64,000 nucleotides of DNA from a virus, in IMG/VR virus record IMGVR_UViG_3300017957_000012, positions 1 through 64,000 of that record; one strand, 5' to 3'. The first letter of the stretch is position 1. Each line of letters opens with the position of its first letter. The notes under the pieces were generated by a model. The model saw only the letters and a list, made by a program, of their open reading frames with translations, did not search any database and was not told where the DNA came from. A program made the translations under genes and the position numbers. Positions 24,328 to 34,000 of this stretch are shown one piece after another.

Positions 24328-27300
24328 TTAAAAAGTACCACCGTCTAATTCGGCGACGGTCACCTCTCCTGCAGTTACATTAAAGTTTGCTGCGGCAAAT
24401 GAAGCAACACCAATGTTGGCAGTCGTTGCAAGTTCACCTGCGATTAAAATTTGATTATTACTTACTTGTGTATTAATCCCTTCGCCGGCACCAAAGGTAA
24501 TAACCTCACCTAAAGAAACTACATCAGTGTTTCCGGTTTCGGCAGCAAAGGATATAAATGGATTAGCGATCTTAGCATTTGCAATACCGCTATCCTTTAC
24601 TCTTATAACATCATTAACGATTTCTAATGTAACGTCGTCAACGTTAGCACTAAAGGCTGTATTAGCTACATCGTATGTAAGACCTTCGCCACCAATAAGA
24701 TTAGATAAGCTAGTCGTTATTTCATTATCTAGATATCTCTTATTTACAACGTCGAGGTTCCCGACGGGGTCGAGCACATCAGAAATAACCGAGTTAGCAG
24801 CTCTAATTATACCCGTGGCTGGATTTAAAGTAATATCAGTAACAACTGTACTAATACTATTTACGTCAATTACAAGATTACCAGATCCAACTGCAAGGCT
24901 ATTGTCGAGCGCAAGTTGTACGAATACTGAATTTGTACCAGATGGATCGAGGAAATAGTTTGGATTGCTTATATCAACGAATCTTTCGGCCTTTGTATCT
25001 CCACCGACAGTCCAAGATGAATCACTTCTATCAGAGTATACTGCAAAATTATATACGTCATTTAGAAATCCAATCTTACCGCCAGCCGCATAAAGAATCG
25101 AACTTTGGTTAGCAGGACCATCTCTAAACGTTAGCTGAGATACCGCTTGGCCATAACCGATAATAGCACTGTTAATTTGAGAAGTTGCAGCAGGTTCAAT
25201 ATAAAAATCGTTATTTGCTGCATCAAGAAGTTTCGGAACAGCAAGGTCACCGGTCATAGTATCGCCGGTTTCATTAACATAACGATCGTCAGCATTAGCT
25301 GTAAAATCAATAGAGGTTGAAATCGTAGTGTTTGAGTTTGCAAGAACTCGTGCCGAACCAATGACATCACCAGTTAGAATAATGTCGAAGTCATCGACAA
25401 TGAAGTCCATCGTATCGTTGGCGTCATCGTTGACAACACTGATACCTTGCTGTACACCTTCTTCAAGCATGAGTGCGATAATATCACGAGATGTCTCAGT
25501 GAAGTCTGGAATCGCGTTAGCTTGAAGCTCTACTGGAATCTCAGTCGCAAAATCGATTCGTCCGTCTTCGGTAATTCTTATTCGCGGTGTAAATCCATCG
25601 TTACCATAGATGCCTGTACTTCCAGCCATAGGAGAAGTAAGGCCGATGTCAACGGCGTTATTAGCAGAAGAATAAGCTTTAACTTCAAGTCCATTGACGA
25701 GTCTAACTTTAGGATCGTCTGTAACTTCGAGATCTCGCTGAGTACCAAGAAGAGGACCATCTACAATTCCAAGTGTTGACGAGAAAGTATTTTCTAAATA
25801 GTCTAAATTAACTGCATCTGACTGGTTGACAGGAGCTGCAACACCTGTTATAATAGTACTACCAACATTAATATTACCGCCCACATCAAAGACAAGATCT
25901 TGAGAAGGATCAGTAGTAATCTCACCAGTATTTTCAATAAAGAATCGGCGCGTTCCTTGCGTAAAGAATTCGAGTCTATCGATGTCAGCAGACGATTCGG
26001 CAGTAATCTTAGTATCTTGGTCTACGTCAATGACCGAGCCCGCAAGGCCGGCCCATCGAGTGCCGTCATATCCTTCGAATCGACTATCCTGAGAATTGAA
26101 GCGAATCATACCGGCCGAGCCAGTAGGACGCTCTAAACGATTTCCTATTGGTAGCTTAAGTGCACCAGCTCCGTCGATCGTAACAATTTCTGTATCAGAA
26201 ATAATAGTCGGCGTATAAACTCGATACCAATTCTTTCCAATCGTACCGAGAGAGTAATTACCGACTTCGTTAGGTACCAAGTCACTTTCAAAATCAGCAG
26301 ATACTGTGATTGAGTCTGTGGGCGCATCACCAATGATAAGGTTGCCACCAATCGTCAAATTGCCATCTACATCAATGTCACCGCCAACAATAAATGTTGA
26401 TGTATCTGGATTGAATCTAAATGTGGTGTCAGTTAAGAGTCTTCCGTTATCACCAACAAAGACGACTCTATTTTTATCAAGATCGCCAACGCTTAATTGA
26501 CCAATCGCCATTGTGCCGGTTACATCAAGATCGCCAGTTACGTCAAGATCTGGTACAGTGACCAGTCCATTGAAATATGTAAAGTCAGCAGTACCTTCGA
26601 GCTCGCCATCTGTTCCAGCAACGACTACTTGAGTAATCGTGAGATCTTCGACGTTTGCAGAAGCAAATGTAGCTTGGCCAACAGTTTGAAGAGTACCACG
26701 AGTAGTCATGTCGCCGGTTGCATAATCGACAGTAAATCGATTAAATGATGTACCGTAGCGTATGTTACCGGCCGCGTTAATTCTTAGAACGTGTGTTCCA
26801 TTGGTGAAAAAGTCGAGTTGATCGTTATCGGCACCAGATGATGTCTCTGCGATAATCTTTGTATCTTGGTCGGCATCGATAACACCGCCTAACCCAATCC
26901 ATTGTGCTCCGTTATAACCTTCGAACGCGCTGTCCGTAGTGTTATATCGAATCATACCCTGATCAGCAGTAGAAGGTCTCTGCGAGGTAGCACCATTTGG
27001 AATTGTAATTGCACCAACAGAATTAAAGTTTACTGCACCAAGGAAGACTGCGTCTCCAGTAAGATAGTCAAATGTAATTCTATTTTGAGCTAAGCCGTAT
27101 CTAAAGTCACCATCTTGATCGATGGACATTCTATTAGTGCCGGCGGTAAAGAAGTTAATGTCGTCGTTATCAGTACCGGGTGAAGCTTCAACCTGAATAT
27201 AGGTATCTTGGTCCGAGTCTTTTAGACCACCAAGAGTACCCCATGCCGTTCCATTATATCCTTCGAATTGATCTGTTTGCTCGTTAAAGCGAAGCATTCC

Positions 27301-28920
27301 TGGCTCAGCAGGGTTCGGCCTCTCGCTCGTAAAGCCCGATGGAACGATTATCGCCTTGCGAGATCTGAAATCTACAATACCAATAAATGATGCGTCGCCT
27401 GTTGAGTAATCAATAGTAAATCGATTATTTCCAGCACCGTATGTAATATCACCCTGATCATCAATAATCAGTCTACGGATATTCGATGTAAAGAATTCGA
27501 GATCATCACCGTCGGCTCCGGCCGAGGTCTCTGCTCGAATAAATGTATCTTGATCAGAATCAACAACACCGCCTAGGCCTGACCATGTCGTTCCGTTATA
27601 AGCTTCAAAGCGAGAATCAGACGTATTATAACGAATCATCCCCCGTTCAGCAGTCGGCCTGTCATTAGTTGTACCTACCGGTAAAATTAATCCGCCTGAA
27701 CTATTGACATCGACTACATCAGATGTTATAATTAGACTATCCGACAAACCAGTAATAGATGATAAAGTCTGAGCATAATCTACCTCAAACTCAGTATCAC
27801 CGACAAGAGAAAGTCCGCGGCCAGCAGTGAAAGTACCAACACCTTGGAATTGCACGTACGTAATGTCGTCAGTTCCAAGAACAAATCTTTCAGCATCTGC
27901 TACAGTAGCAACCCAACCCGTTTTCGCATGAGTTGAACCGTCGGTAACAAAGACCGCGTTTCCAGCGATTTCTTTATCTTCATTTGTAAGGTCAGATCGC
28001 TCAAAAATCCAAGGAGTTACTGCATCACCGACTTGTATTAATTCGTAGTGACCATTTTGCGTAGCGTCTGTTTGATCTTTAACGAGTAGCCCATCACCTA
28101 AACTCCAAACTGTCACACCATCAATGTTAAGTGTACCTGTAGGAGTTCGAGTAATTTGATTTCCAGAGAAAACATATCCGCTGGGAAGATTTGCTGTTGT
28201 TGCAGCAAGAGCAGTCATTCTCGAAAGAATGTTATCTCGCTGTAAATCTACATATCTTTTGTTTGCGGCGTCGGTTGGATCAACTGGATCGGGTACTGTA
28301 TTAAGAGAAGTACCAAGATAACCGAGTGTAACTACATCAGTATTAGCAACAGGTGCCCCAACATTTGAAATTGTCGCGCCGCCAACACTAATAACTCCGT
28401 TATTTGAGCTAAATTGTAGTGATGGACCTGATATTGTATCACCAGCAAAATTTACATTACCGACGTTGAACGTGGTTAATCCACTAATATCAGTAGTCGA
28501 TTCGCCAATCGTAATCGCAGTATTACCAAGTATAATATCCTTGGCTGTAATGAGAGTTCCGTCTGAAGTAAAGTTCAGAGGATTCAGTTCGGAGTTATAG
28601 AACGCAGTGATATGACCAAATTGATCAATATCGATGTTTGTGGTAATACCTAAGAGAGAGTTATTGGAGCTAACTGCTGATGTCGTAATCTCGTGAGAGA
28701 TTGTTATTTCGGCGTTTTCTCTATCGTTAGGAGTAACGTCTAATCCGATACCTTCTTGAATACTGGCTACATAAGAGCCTACTGTATCTATACCTAACGT
28801 AATAGAATCTGGAGTAATGATTGGCTTCTTTTCACCAGCCGCGACGACTGTCCGAGTCGCGTCTTGCTTCGGTACAGATCGGATTGATTTCGAGCCGCCT
28901 ACCTTTACCTTGATGCTCAT
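24328..28920 (-). CDS. Repeat tail fibre protein without S74
   Basis: 1530 residues, starting MSIKVKVGGSKSIRSVPKQD. Four repeats of about 130 residues contain 'GMIRYNTSDSRFEAYNGTTW', a 'DSDQDTFI' step and 'NRFTIDYSTGDASFIG'. This is a beta-rich fibre pattern seen in marine phages ('M.RYN..DS.FE.Y.G..W'). Further on are two copies of the YDxxNxxYYxDPxxTS module that dominates the giant fibre at 11379-21125 ('NPNYFLDPSGTNSVFVQL'). There is no chaperone domain. The protein ends 'AELDGGTF', and the same DGGTF end occurs in the small protein at 35109-35507. A CATAAATA late-promoter-like box lies about 56 bases upstream of the start and an AGGA nine bases upstream. Probably a fibre or fibre adaptor. 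Confidence 0.82.
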   Translation of the reverse strand: MSIKVKVGGSKSIRSVPKQDATRTVVAAGEKKPIITPDSITLGIDTVGSYVASIQEGIGLDVTPNDRENAEITISHEITTSAVSSNNSLLGITTNIDIDQFGHITAFYNSELNPLNFTSDGTLITAKDIILGNTAITIGESTTDISGLTTFNVGNVNFAGDTISGPSLQFSSNNGVISVGGATISNVGAPVANTDVVTLGYLGTSLNTVPDPVDPTDAANKRYVDLQRDNILSRMTALAATTANLPSGYVFSGNQITRTPTGTLNIDGVTVWSLGDGLLVKDQTDATQNGHYELIQVGDAVTPWIFERSDLTNEDKEIAGNAVFVTDGSTHAKTGWVATVADAERFVLGTDDITYVQFQGVGTFTAGRGLSLVGDTEFEVDYAQTLSSITGLSDSLIITSDVVDVNSSGGLILPVGTTNDRPTAERGMIRYNTSDSRFEAYNGTTWSGLGGVVDSDQDTFIRAETSAGADGDDLEFFTSNIRRLIIDDQGDITYGAGNNRFTIDYSTGDASFIGIVDFRSRKAIIVPSGFTSERPNPAEPGMLRFNEQTDQFEGYNGTAWGTLGGLKDSDQDTYIQVEASPGTDNDDINFFTAGTNRMSIDQDGDFRYGLAQNRITFDYLTGDAVFLGAVNFNSVGAITIPNGATSQRPSTADQGMIRYNTTDSAFEGYNGAQWIGLGGVIDADQDTKIIAETSSGADNDQLDFFTNGTHVLRINAAGNIRYGTSFNRFTVDYATGDMTTRGTLQTVGQATFASANVEDLTITQVVVAGTDGELEGTADFTYFNGLVTVPDLDVTGDLDVTGTMAIGQLSVGDLDKNRVVFVGDNGRLLTDTTFRFNPDTSTFIVGGDIDVDGNLTIGGNLIIGDAPTDSITVSADFESDLVPNEVGNYSLGTIGKNWYRVYTPTIISDTEIVTIDGAGALKLPIGNRLERPTGSAGMIRFNSQDSRFEGYDGTRWAGLAGSVIDVDQDTKITAESSADIDRLEFFTQGTRRFFIENTGEITTDPSQDLVFDVGGNINVGSTIITGVAAPVNQSDAVNLDYLENTFSSTLGIVDGPLLGTQRDLEVTDDPKVRLVNGLEVKAYSSANNAVDIGLTSPMAGSTGIYGNDGFTPRIRITEDGRIDFATEIPVELQANAIPDFTETSRDIIALMLEEGVQQGISVVNDDANDTMDFIVDDFDIILTGDVIGSARVLANSNTTISTSIDFTANADDRYVNETGDTMTGDLAVPKLLDAANNDFYIEPAATSQINSAIIGYGQAVSQLTFRDGPANQSSILYAAGGKIGFLNDVYNFAVYSDRSDSSWTVGGDTKAERFVDISNPNYFLDPSGTNSVFVQLALDNSLAVGSGNLVIDVNSISTVVTDITLNPATGIIRAANSVISDVLDPVGNLDVVNKRYLDNEITTSLSNLIGGEGLTYDVANTAFSANVDDVTLEIVNDVIRVKDSGIANAKIANPFISFAAETGNTDVVSLGEVITFGAGEGINTQVSNNQILIAGELATTANIGVASFAAANFNVTAGEVTVAELDGGTF

Positions 28921-28975
28921 CCCTTACTTTCCTATTGTTCTTTTTATAGCTTAAGACATATAAAGTTCCATAAGC

Positions 28976-28983
28976 TATTTATG
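28976..28983 (-). promoter_or_regulatory. Late promoter-like box CATAAATA
   Basis: One mismatch to TATAAATA on the minus strand, 56 bases before the start at 28920, in an 85-base gap. An inverted repeat (28946-28953 with 28971-28978) overlaps it. Confidence 0.45.
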
Positions 28984-29005
28984 GTTTGTGCACTTACTCA
29001 GAAAA

Positions 29006-29419
29006 TTAAAGTACGGGATCCCAATGAGCAGGCCGACCACGATCTATATTCGTGTCGATTAAATTTGCGCGCTTATCGCTTACTGTAGTTTCCAACGCAG
29101 CTACTTGACTTTCTCCAAGCTTCGTCTTTATCCATGCTACAACATCATCTTTAGGAAGTTGATCAATCGGTGTAAATGCATCACCGGGTGGATCGAGCTT
29201 AATAGATCCGTGTACTGTAACGCCATTCTCGATTGTTTTAGTTTTAGTAGGATCTATGATCATTAAATTTTCATCTAAATTATCAGTTTCATCGGGTACA
29301 ATCATATCATACCAAGCAATAAGTTTATAGAATACTTCTAAAATAACGTTTTCTAATTCACCGCTTACTTTAGCGTATTTTATTTGTTCAATTTCCCATG
29401 TAATTTCTTCGCGTGCCAT
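29006..29419 (-). CDS. DUF7936-type small structural protein
   Basis: 137 residues from ATG 29419 (MAREEITWEIEQIKYAKVSG), chosen because GAGG lies at correct distance. The frame is open 16 codons further, but that extension would overlap the upstream gene and adds nothing conserved. Family features shared with 10129-10464 and 10468-10908 are the 'TWEIEQI' opening strand, a 'ILEVFYKLIAWYD' strand, 'LPKDDVVAWIKTKL' in place of LTEETVLGWIQ, and a Trp near the end ('PAHWDPVL'). It is more diverged than the other two. A role as tail accessory protein is inferred from gene order. Confidence 0.68.
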   Translation of the reverse strand: MAREEITWEIEQIKYAKVSGELENVILEVFYKLIAWYDMIVPDETDNLDENLMIIDPTKTKTIENGVTVHGSIKLDPPGDAFTPIDQLPKDDVVAWIKTKLGESQVAALETTVSDKRANLIDTNIDRGRPAHWDPVL

Positions 29420-29430
29420 TTTAATTCCTC

Positions 29431-29958
29431 TTAAGCTGCTATAAACTCGAAATCGAGTGCTATCCATTCTCTATTTTGATTTCCAGATCCAAACCACCTA
29501 ATATTTCCACTCGTATCTACTATAAGATTTTCAGGTCCGTCTGCGGATACACTACCCTGATTGTGCGGCCAGGACATATTCGGGCCCGTCATTGCAGGAA
29601 ACATAAGTGTTCTTCCTGGCCTATATCCCGTCGGTAATGTATAAACTATTTCTTCACTCATCGATCCTGGCGTGTAATTTAATCGAGAACCAGTGCCACC
29701 ATAAGTTGAATCACTATTTGGATATGTAGATATTAATCCTTGCACCTTTACAATATTTTGGTGTTTTGCGTAGCCAGGTGTGAATTGTGTTGTAGAATAA
29801 TATCCAAAATATCCCGTTAAAAAATTAGGGAACTGTTGGTATCCAAACGTGCCAAAACTCGATCCGCTAAACGCAATCCATGGCGAGTTACTTGCAGTAA
29901 TTCCTCCACTAATATTAAAACTACTAATAGAAGAAGATGTAAGTTGTAAGTTAGCCAT
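29431..29958 (-). CDS. Small tail protein, MANL family copy 3
   Basis: 175 residues. The start codon overlaps the stop of the upstream gene as TAATG. It shares the opening MANL, a central 'IVYTLPTGYRPGRTLMFPAM' motif and an aromatic last strand ('WIALDFEFIAA') with the two genes before it. The hydrophobic-P-x-GYRP strand is a feature of small phage tail and head decoration proteins with a jelly-roll-like fold, but I cannot name the family. The three copies differ strongly in sequence while keeping the same frame and coupling. They are probably three variants of one virion subunit, or subunits of one hetero-oligomer. Confidence 0.7.
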   Translation of the reverse strand: MANLQLTSSSISSFNISGGITASNSPWIAFSGSSFGTFGYQQFPNFLTGYFGYYSTTQFTPGYAKHQNIVKVQGLISTYPNSDSTYGGTGSRLNYTPGSMSEEIVYTLPTGYRPGRTLMFPAMTGPNMSWPHNQGSVSADGPENLIVDTSGNIRWFGSGNQNREWIALDFEFIAA

Positions 29959-30470
29959 TACTCACCCGCCCAAAAAGAAAAATTGATACTCATTGGTTGA
30001 TTACCTGGATGTGGACATCCATAATCATTTGGAGTACTTCCGCTAATTTCATCGGGTCTAACCAGCCCGGTGCTAAAAATCCTCCAACGATATCTTATCC
30101 GATTACTATTAATTGGTCCGCCGCTAACAATTGGATACACCGCAATTGATGTGCCGCCCGATCCGTCCTGGTGCTGTGGCCTGTATCCCATCGGAAATTG
30201 CCACACGTCTAGATAGGGGGGATCATTACCGGCGGAAGAATATTTTATTATACCTTCGACAAAAACGGTTCCATCTATTTTTGTGTATCGAGGTGCGACA
30301 TTTGCTCCGCTATTCCACAACGCAGAATTAGTTGTAGAATATGGATCGTTACTAAAAGCAGTCCAGTTATTCAAAGGAGTTATAGAGGTCCATAGCGCGC
30401 TATAAGTTGTGGTCGCTGGATCTGATATATACACAGGTCCCGTTACATTAACAGCAACTAGATTAGCCAT
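29958..30470 (-). CDS. Small tail protein, MANL family copy 2
   Basis: 170 residues from ATG 30470. The frame is open 14 codons further up, but the inner start gives the family N-terminus MANLVAVNVTGPVYISDPAT and overlaps the previous stop as TAATG, exactly as in the next gene pair. The family motif is 'WQFPMGYRPQHQDG' and the end is 'SINFSFWAGE'. It also has 'APRYTKIDGTVFVEGIIKYS', which looks like a beta-hairpin shared by the family ('NIVKVQGLIS' in the next gene). No transmembrane or signal segment is seen. Structural role inferred. Confidence 0.7.
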   Translation of the reverse strand: MANLVAVNVTGPVYISDPATTTYSALWTSITPLNNWTAFSNDPYSTTNSALWNSGANVAPRYTKIDGTVFVEGIIKYSSAGNDPPYLDVWQFPMGYRPQHQDGSGGTSIAVYPIVSGGPINSNRIRYRWRIFSTGLVRPDEISGSTPNDYGCPHPGNQPMSINFSFWAGE

Positions 30471-31048
30471 TATACAGTTCCCGCCCAATATCTCACTAAA
30501 ACTGTAGTCCAAGAATTATTATTTGCAATTGTATAAGCAGTTCCACTTGATAAGTTTCCCGAGTTATTAGGGGCATTACCCCCAAGCGTATCGGCACCAG
30601 TTGGGCCAGTGAATGCTTTTACAGAGCCATTACTTCCGCTGATTCGTATTTCAATCGCGCCTTCGTGTCTTATGTTATCGCCACCGAATGAATTAGTATC
30701 ACCTGCGACTCGAAGCATACCTGTCGTAATAATAGTATCATATGGTGGTGGTCTAACAGCTCCTGAATTTGCGTATCCGGTTGGTCTATAACCCACGGGT
30801 AAAGTATAAATGACTCGACTTGATACAAAGCCTGGTGCTGAGGTTTCTGCTATCCCATCTAATTGAATAGCTAAATCAACCCAATCTCCAAATTTCCGGG
30901 CAGATAAATTAGCGCTGAGATTCGTAAAATTACCCCAAGGATCTTGTTGCGGATACTCTTGTTGATCGCTGCTCAAACCGGCCGGCACTGAAAACACAGT
31001 ACCATAAGTAAATCCAGTAACAGTTGTGCCTGATAAAAGATTAGCCAT
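30470..31048 (-). CDS. Small tail protein, MANL family copy 1
   Basis: 192 residues, first of three paralogues. ATG 31048 overlaps the last codons of the upstream fibre gene by eight bases (ATGGCTAA), so its translation is coupled to that fibre. Family marks are the MANLLSG start, 'VIYTLPVGYRPTGYANSG' and the last strand 'TTVLVRYWAGTV'. The coupling to a fibre with an S74 chaperone suggests these small proteins could be fibre-tip adhesins, attachment subunits or fibre assembly helpers; that is inferred from order only. No enzyme motif is visible. Confidence 0.7.
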   Translation of the reverse strand: MANLLSGTTVTGFTYGTVFSVPAGLSSDQQEYPQQDPWGNFTNLSANLSARKFGDWVDLAIQLDGIAETSAPGFVSSRVIYTLPVGYRPTGYANSGAVRPPPYDTIITTGMLRVAGDTNSFGGDNIRHEGAIEIRISGSNGSVKAFTGPTGADTLGGNAPNNSGNLSSGTAYTIANNNSWTTVLVRYWAGTV

Positions 31049-34000
31049 TCTTTTCTAAGTCCTCGATTCTTTTCTCAAGCTTTTGAATGTGATCAATCAA
31101 ATATGGAATGAGCCTCGAGTATTGAAGACCTTCTGGATTTCCTTCTTCATTATAACTAACAACATTGGTACATACTTCTGCAACTTCTTCTGCAATCAAG
31201 CCCGGAATATCTTTTCCGCCCGAGTCTTTCTCGTCATATAAGACGGGTCTCAACTGCGGGATTATTGAAGCGTCTAGGTCTCTTACATTTTCTTTATATC
31301 TAATGGATGAAAGCTCAGTAATTGTTCCGCCGACATAGAGATCACTTGCAATACCTACACCACCATCGACAATAAGAGCACCAGTAGTAGCAGAAGTAGA
31401 GTTTGTAGTATCTTCTACCTCTACTTGCGTAGCAAATTTAGCAATGTTCAGAACTTGATTATGCTCTAGTACCTCTACATTGTTATTATAAAGTCTTATA
31501 GTTGTGCCACCTACGCCACCATTTGAACACTGAAGACCCGTAGTGCTCGGCGTTGAGAAATAGTATCCAGTTGAAGATCCTGAAGTTGCATAATCTACAG
31601 TAAGTGTTCCGTTAAATTCAAAGCTTGCGTCTGAAGAAGACCCGAGACTATCAATAAATATGGACTCAAATCGAGAATATTCGCCAGTAGTAGGGGTATT
31701 GTTTGCCAGCACTTTTAAAAGCTGTTGCCCGTTTGTTCCACCGGTGAGGAATGTTTCAAATCTACCAACTTCTTGCTCACTAGCAACTGCGGTACTTTTT
31801 CTTACATGGAAAGGAGCTAGAGGTGTTACACCAATACCAACCTCGCCGCCAGACTTAATGCGCATAGCCTCTGTTTGTGCGTTATTTAAAACGGGTGAGA
31901 AAACTAGAGCAACATCTCTACTTGCACTGGTGCTAAAGTCTGCATTTTCTTTTTTACCAAATATTAAGGCACCATTACCTCTCGAATCTGGTGATAAGAA
32001 TAACGATGCAGTTTGCGTTGTGGTGTTAGAGTTGTCCGTATTGTAAAGACGAATTTGTGCAGAGCCACCGGTCGCTTCTTCTCTTATATCTAATTTGGAA
32101 ACAGGTGCATGAGTTCCAATTGCTACATCACCGTTATCTTGAATAGTAAAGAGAGTGTCAGCACTATTGGTTTTTACTCCAAAAACCCTGTTCGTTTGAT
32201 CGTTGTCAGAGTCAATATTAAATAAGAGTGACTCTAGCGCATCTATTTGTATACCGTCTGCAGCATTAAAACTTAAACCACCTACTGTTATTGCGTCTGT
32301 AGTTGAACTACCTCGTCCAGTCACAGTAGCAAGTGTATCTGCTTCAGCAGTTAAGTATGATTGTAAGTCTGTAATCTGAGACTCAGTAATTCTAATATCT
32401 GTTTGATGCTGAGTTACGTCTGTATTCGAAACAGATGTGAGATAACTCGACAAATCGGGTGGTGTAAAGATAAGCGCTGTATTACCAGAATCGTATGCAA
32501 GGCCCGCAGTTCCTGGCGAAGCATTTGAAACAGTAAGATCAGTCGAAAGATTACCCGTTCCTAAAATATTATTTGTTGGAGTCGATCCATAGATTACAAA
32601 TGTGAACGGCGAGAATGTGCTTGGGGTACGACTTTGTGTGTCATCATAGAAACCCGCCGTAAAACCATTTACTGTTTTATTAGAGATTTCAACGAAGTAG
32701 TTATCGAAAACATCACAATCGGTAATAACTGCATAGTTAGTATCAGGTTGAGCACTATCAAATGTAAAGTCGAACGTATAATTAGATCCATTCCAGTTTG
32801 ACCAGCTAATTCCTGTACCAGAGCCATTCGATGTGCTATTAACAACAGCAAATGCAAACGGTGCAATCACACTTGAGGTAGCACCAGAATTGACTTTCCA
32901 CGTAGAGGTACCATTATCATATGCAAGTATAGATCCATCAACCGCACCTGTTGTATCTACATCGCTGAGAACACTTACAGAATCGGTAGTCTCAACCATG
33001 TTAGCAATATCGCTATCATTTGCTAGTTTATTCCAGCTACCACTATGAGCAAAATACATTGCACCATCGGCATGACTGTGAGCAATCGCACCATGATAAG
33101 TCGAAGCATTAGGGAATGCTGCTTGATTAGCATAAAGGAATGGAATGATCGCTGTTGTGGTAGTAGAGTTTCCTCTCTGTATTACATCGTCAAGAGTAGA
33201 AGACTCAGTATAAGTTGTAAGGTATGGTTGCAAATCACTTATCTGGGATTCAGTAATCGTTAACGCTGCTTCATGCTGAGTTACGTTATTTGCAGAAACC
33301 GTTTGATCGAGTAATTGGCCAACAGCATCGAGAGTTGCCGTACCAGAAGGCTGACCTTTTTCTGCAGTATAAACTGGATCGACTTCAGCAGTCAAATAAG
33401 CTTGCAAGTCAGTAATCTGAGACTCAGTAATTCTAATATCTGAATTATGTTGAGTAACATCAGTGTTTGAAACGCTTGTCAAATAACGACCTTCTAAATT
33501 AGTAATAACTGTCGTGTTATCTGACCGAGTAAGAGTCAAGTCTCCGTTGTTTACATTAAACGCACCTGTAGTAATACGAGTTAAGTTTGTATCATCAAAT
33601 AAAGGATTGAAGTTAACTGTAAATGTAGATGCGTCATCTCTCACAAATGTTGCGATGCCTGTATTAGCGTCAAGCGTACCACTCACTAATCGAGCCAAGT
33701 TAGTGTCATCGACTGCCCAACTGAGATCGACTGCATTAACTGCACCTGTCTCGTCTGTAAAGCGAAGTTCTTGACTTACACTATTAGCCGTAAGAACTGT
33801 CGTCGTTTCAGAAGTGAGGTATGCTTGTAAATCTGTAATTTGAGATTCAGTAATTCTCAAATCAGCCTGGTGTTGTGTAACATCAGTATTCGATACACCA
33901 AGATCTGTGATTTGGCTTTGAGTAATACGAATGTCAGACTGATGTTGCGTTACGTCAGTGTTCGAGACTGAGAGAAGATATGGTCTCAAATCAGTAATCT

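Noticed and set aside
28946-28978. Inverted repeat ATAGCTTA/TAAGCTAT as terminator
   Set aside because: On the coding strand it is followed by an A-run, not a U-run, the stem is AT-rich, and one arm overlaps the promoter-like box.
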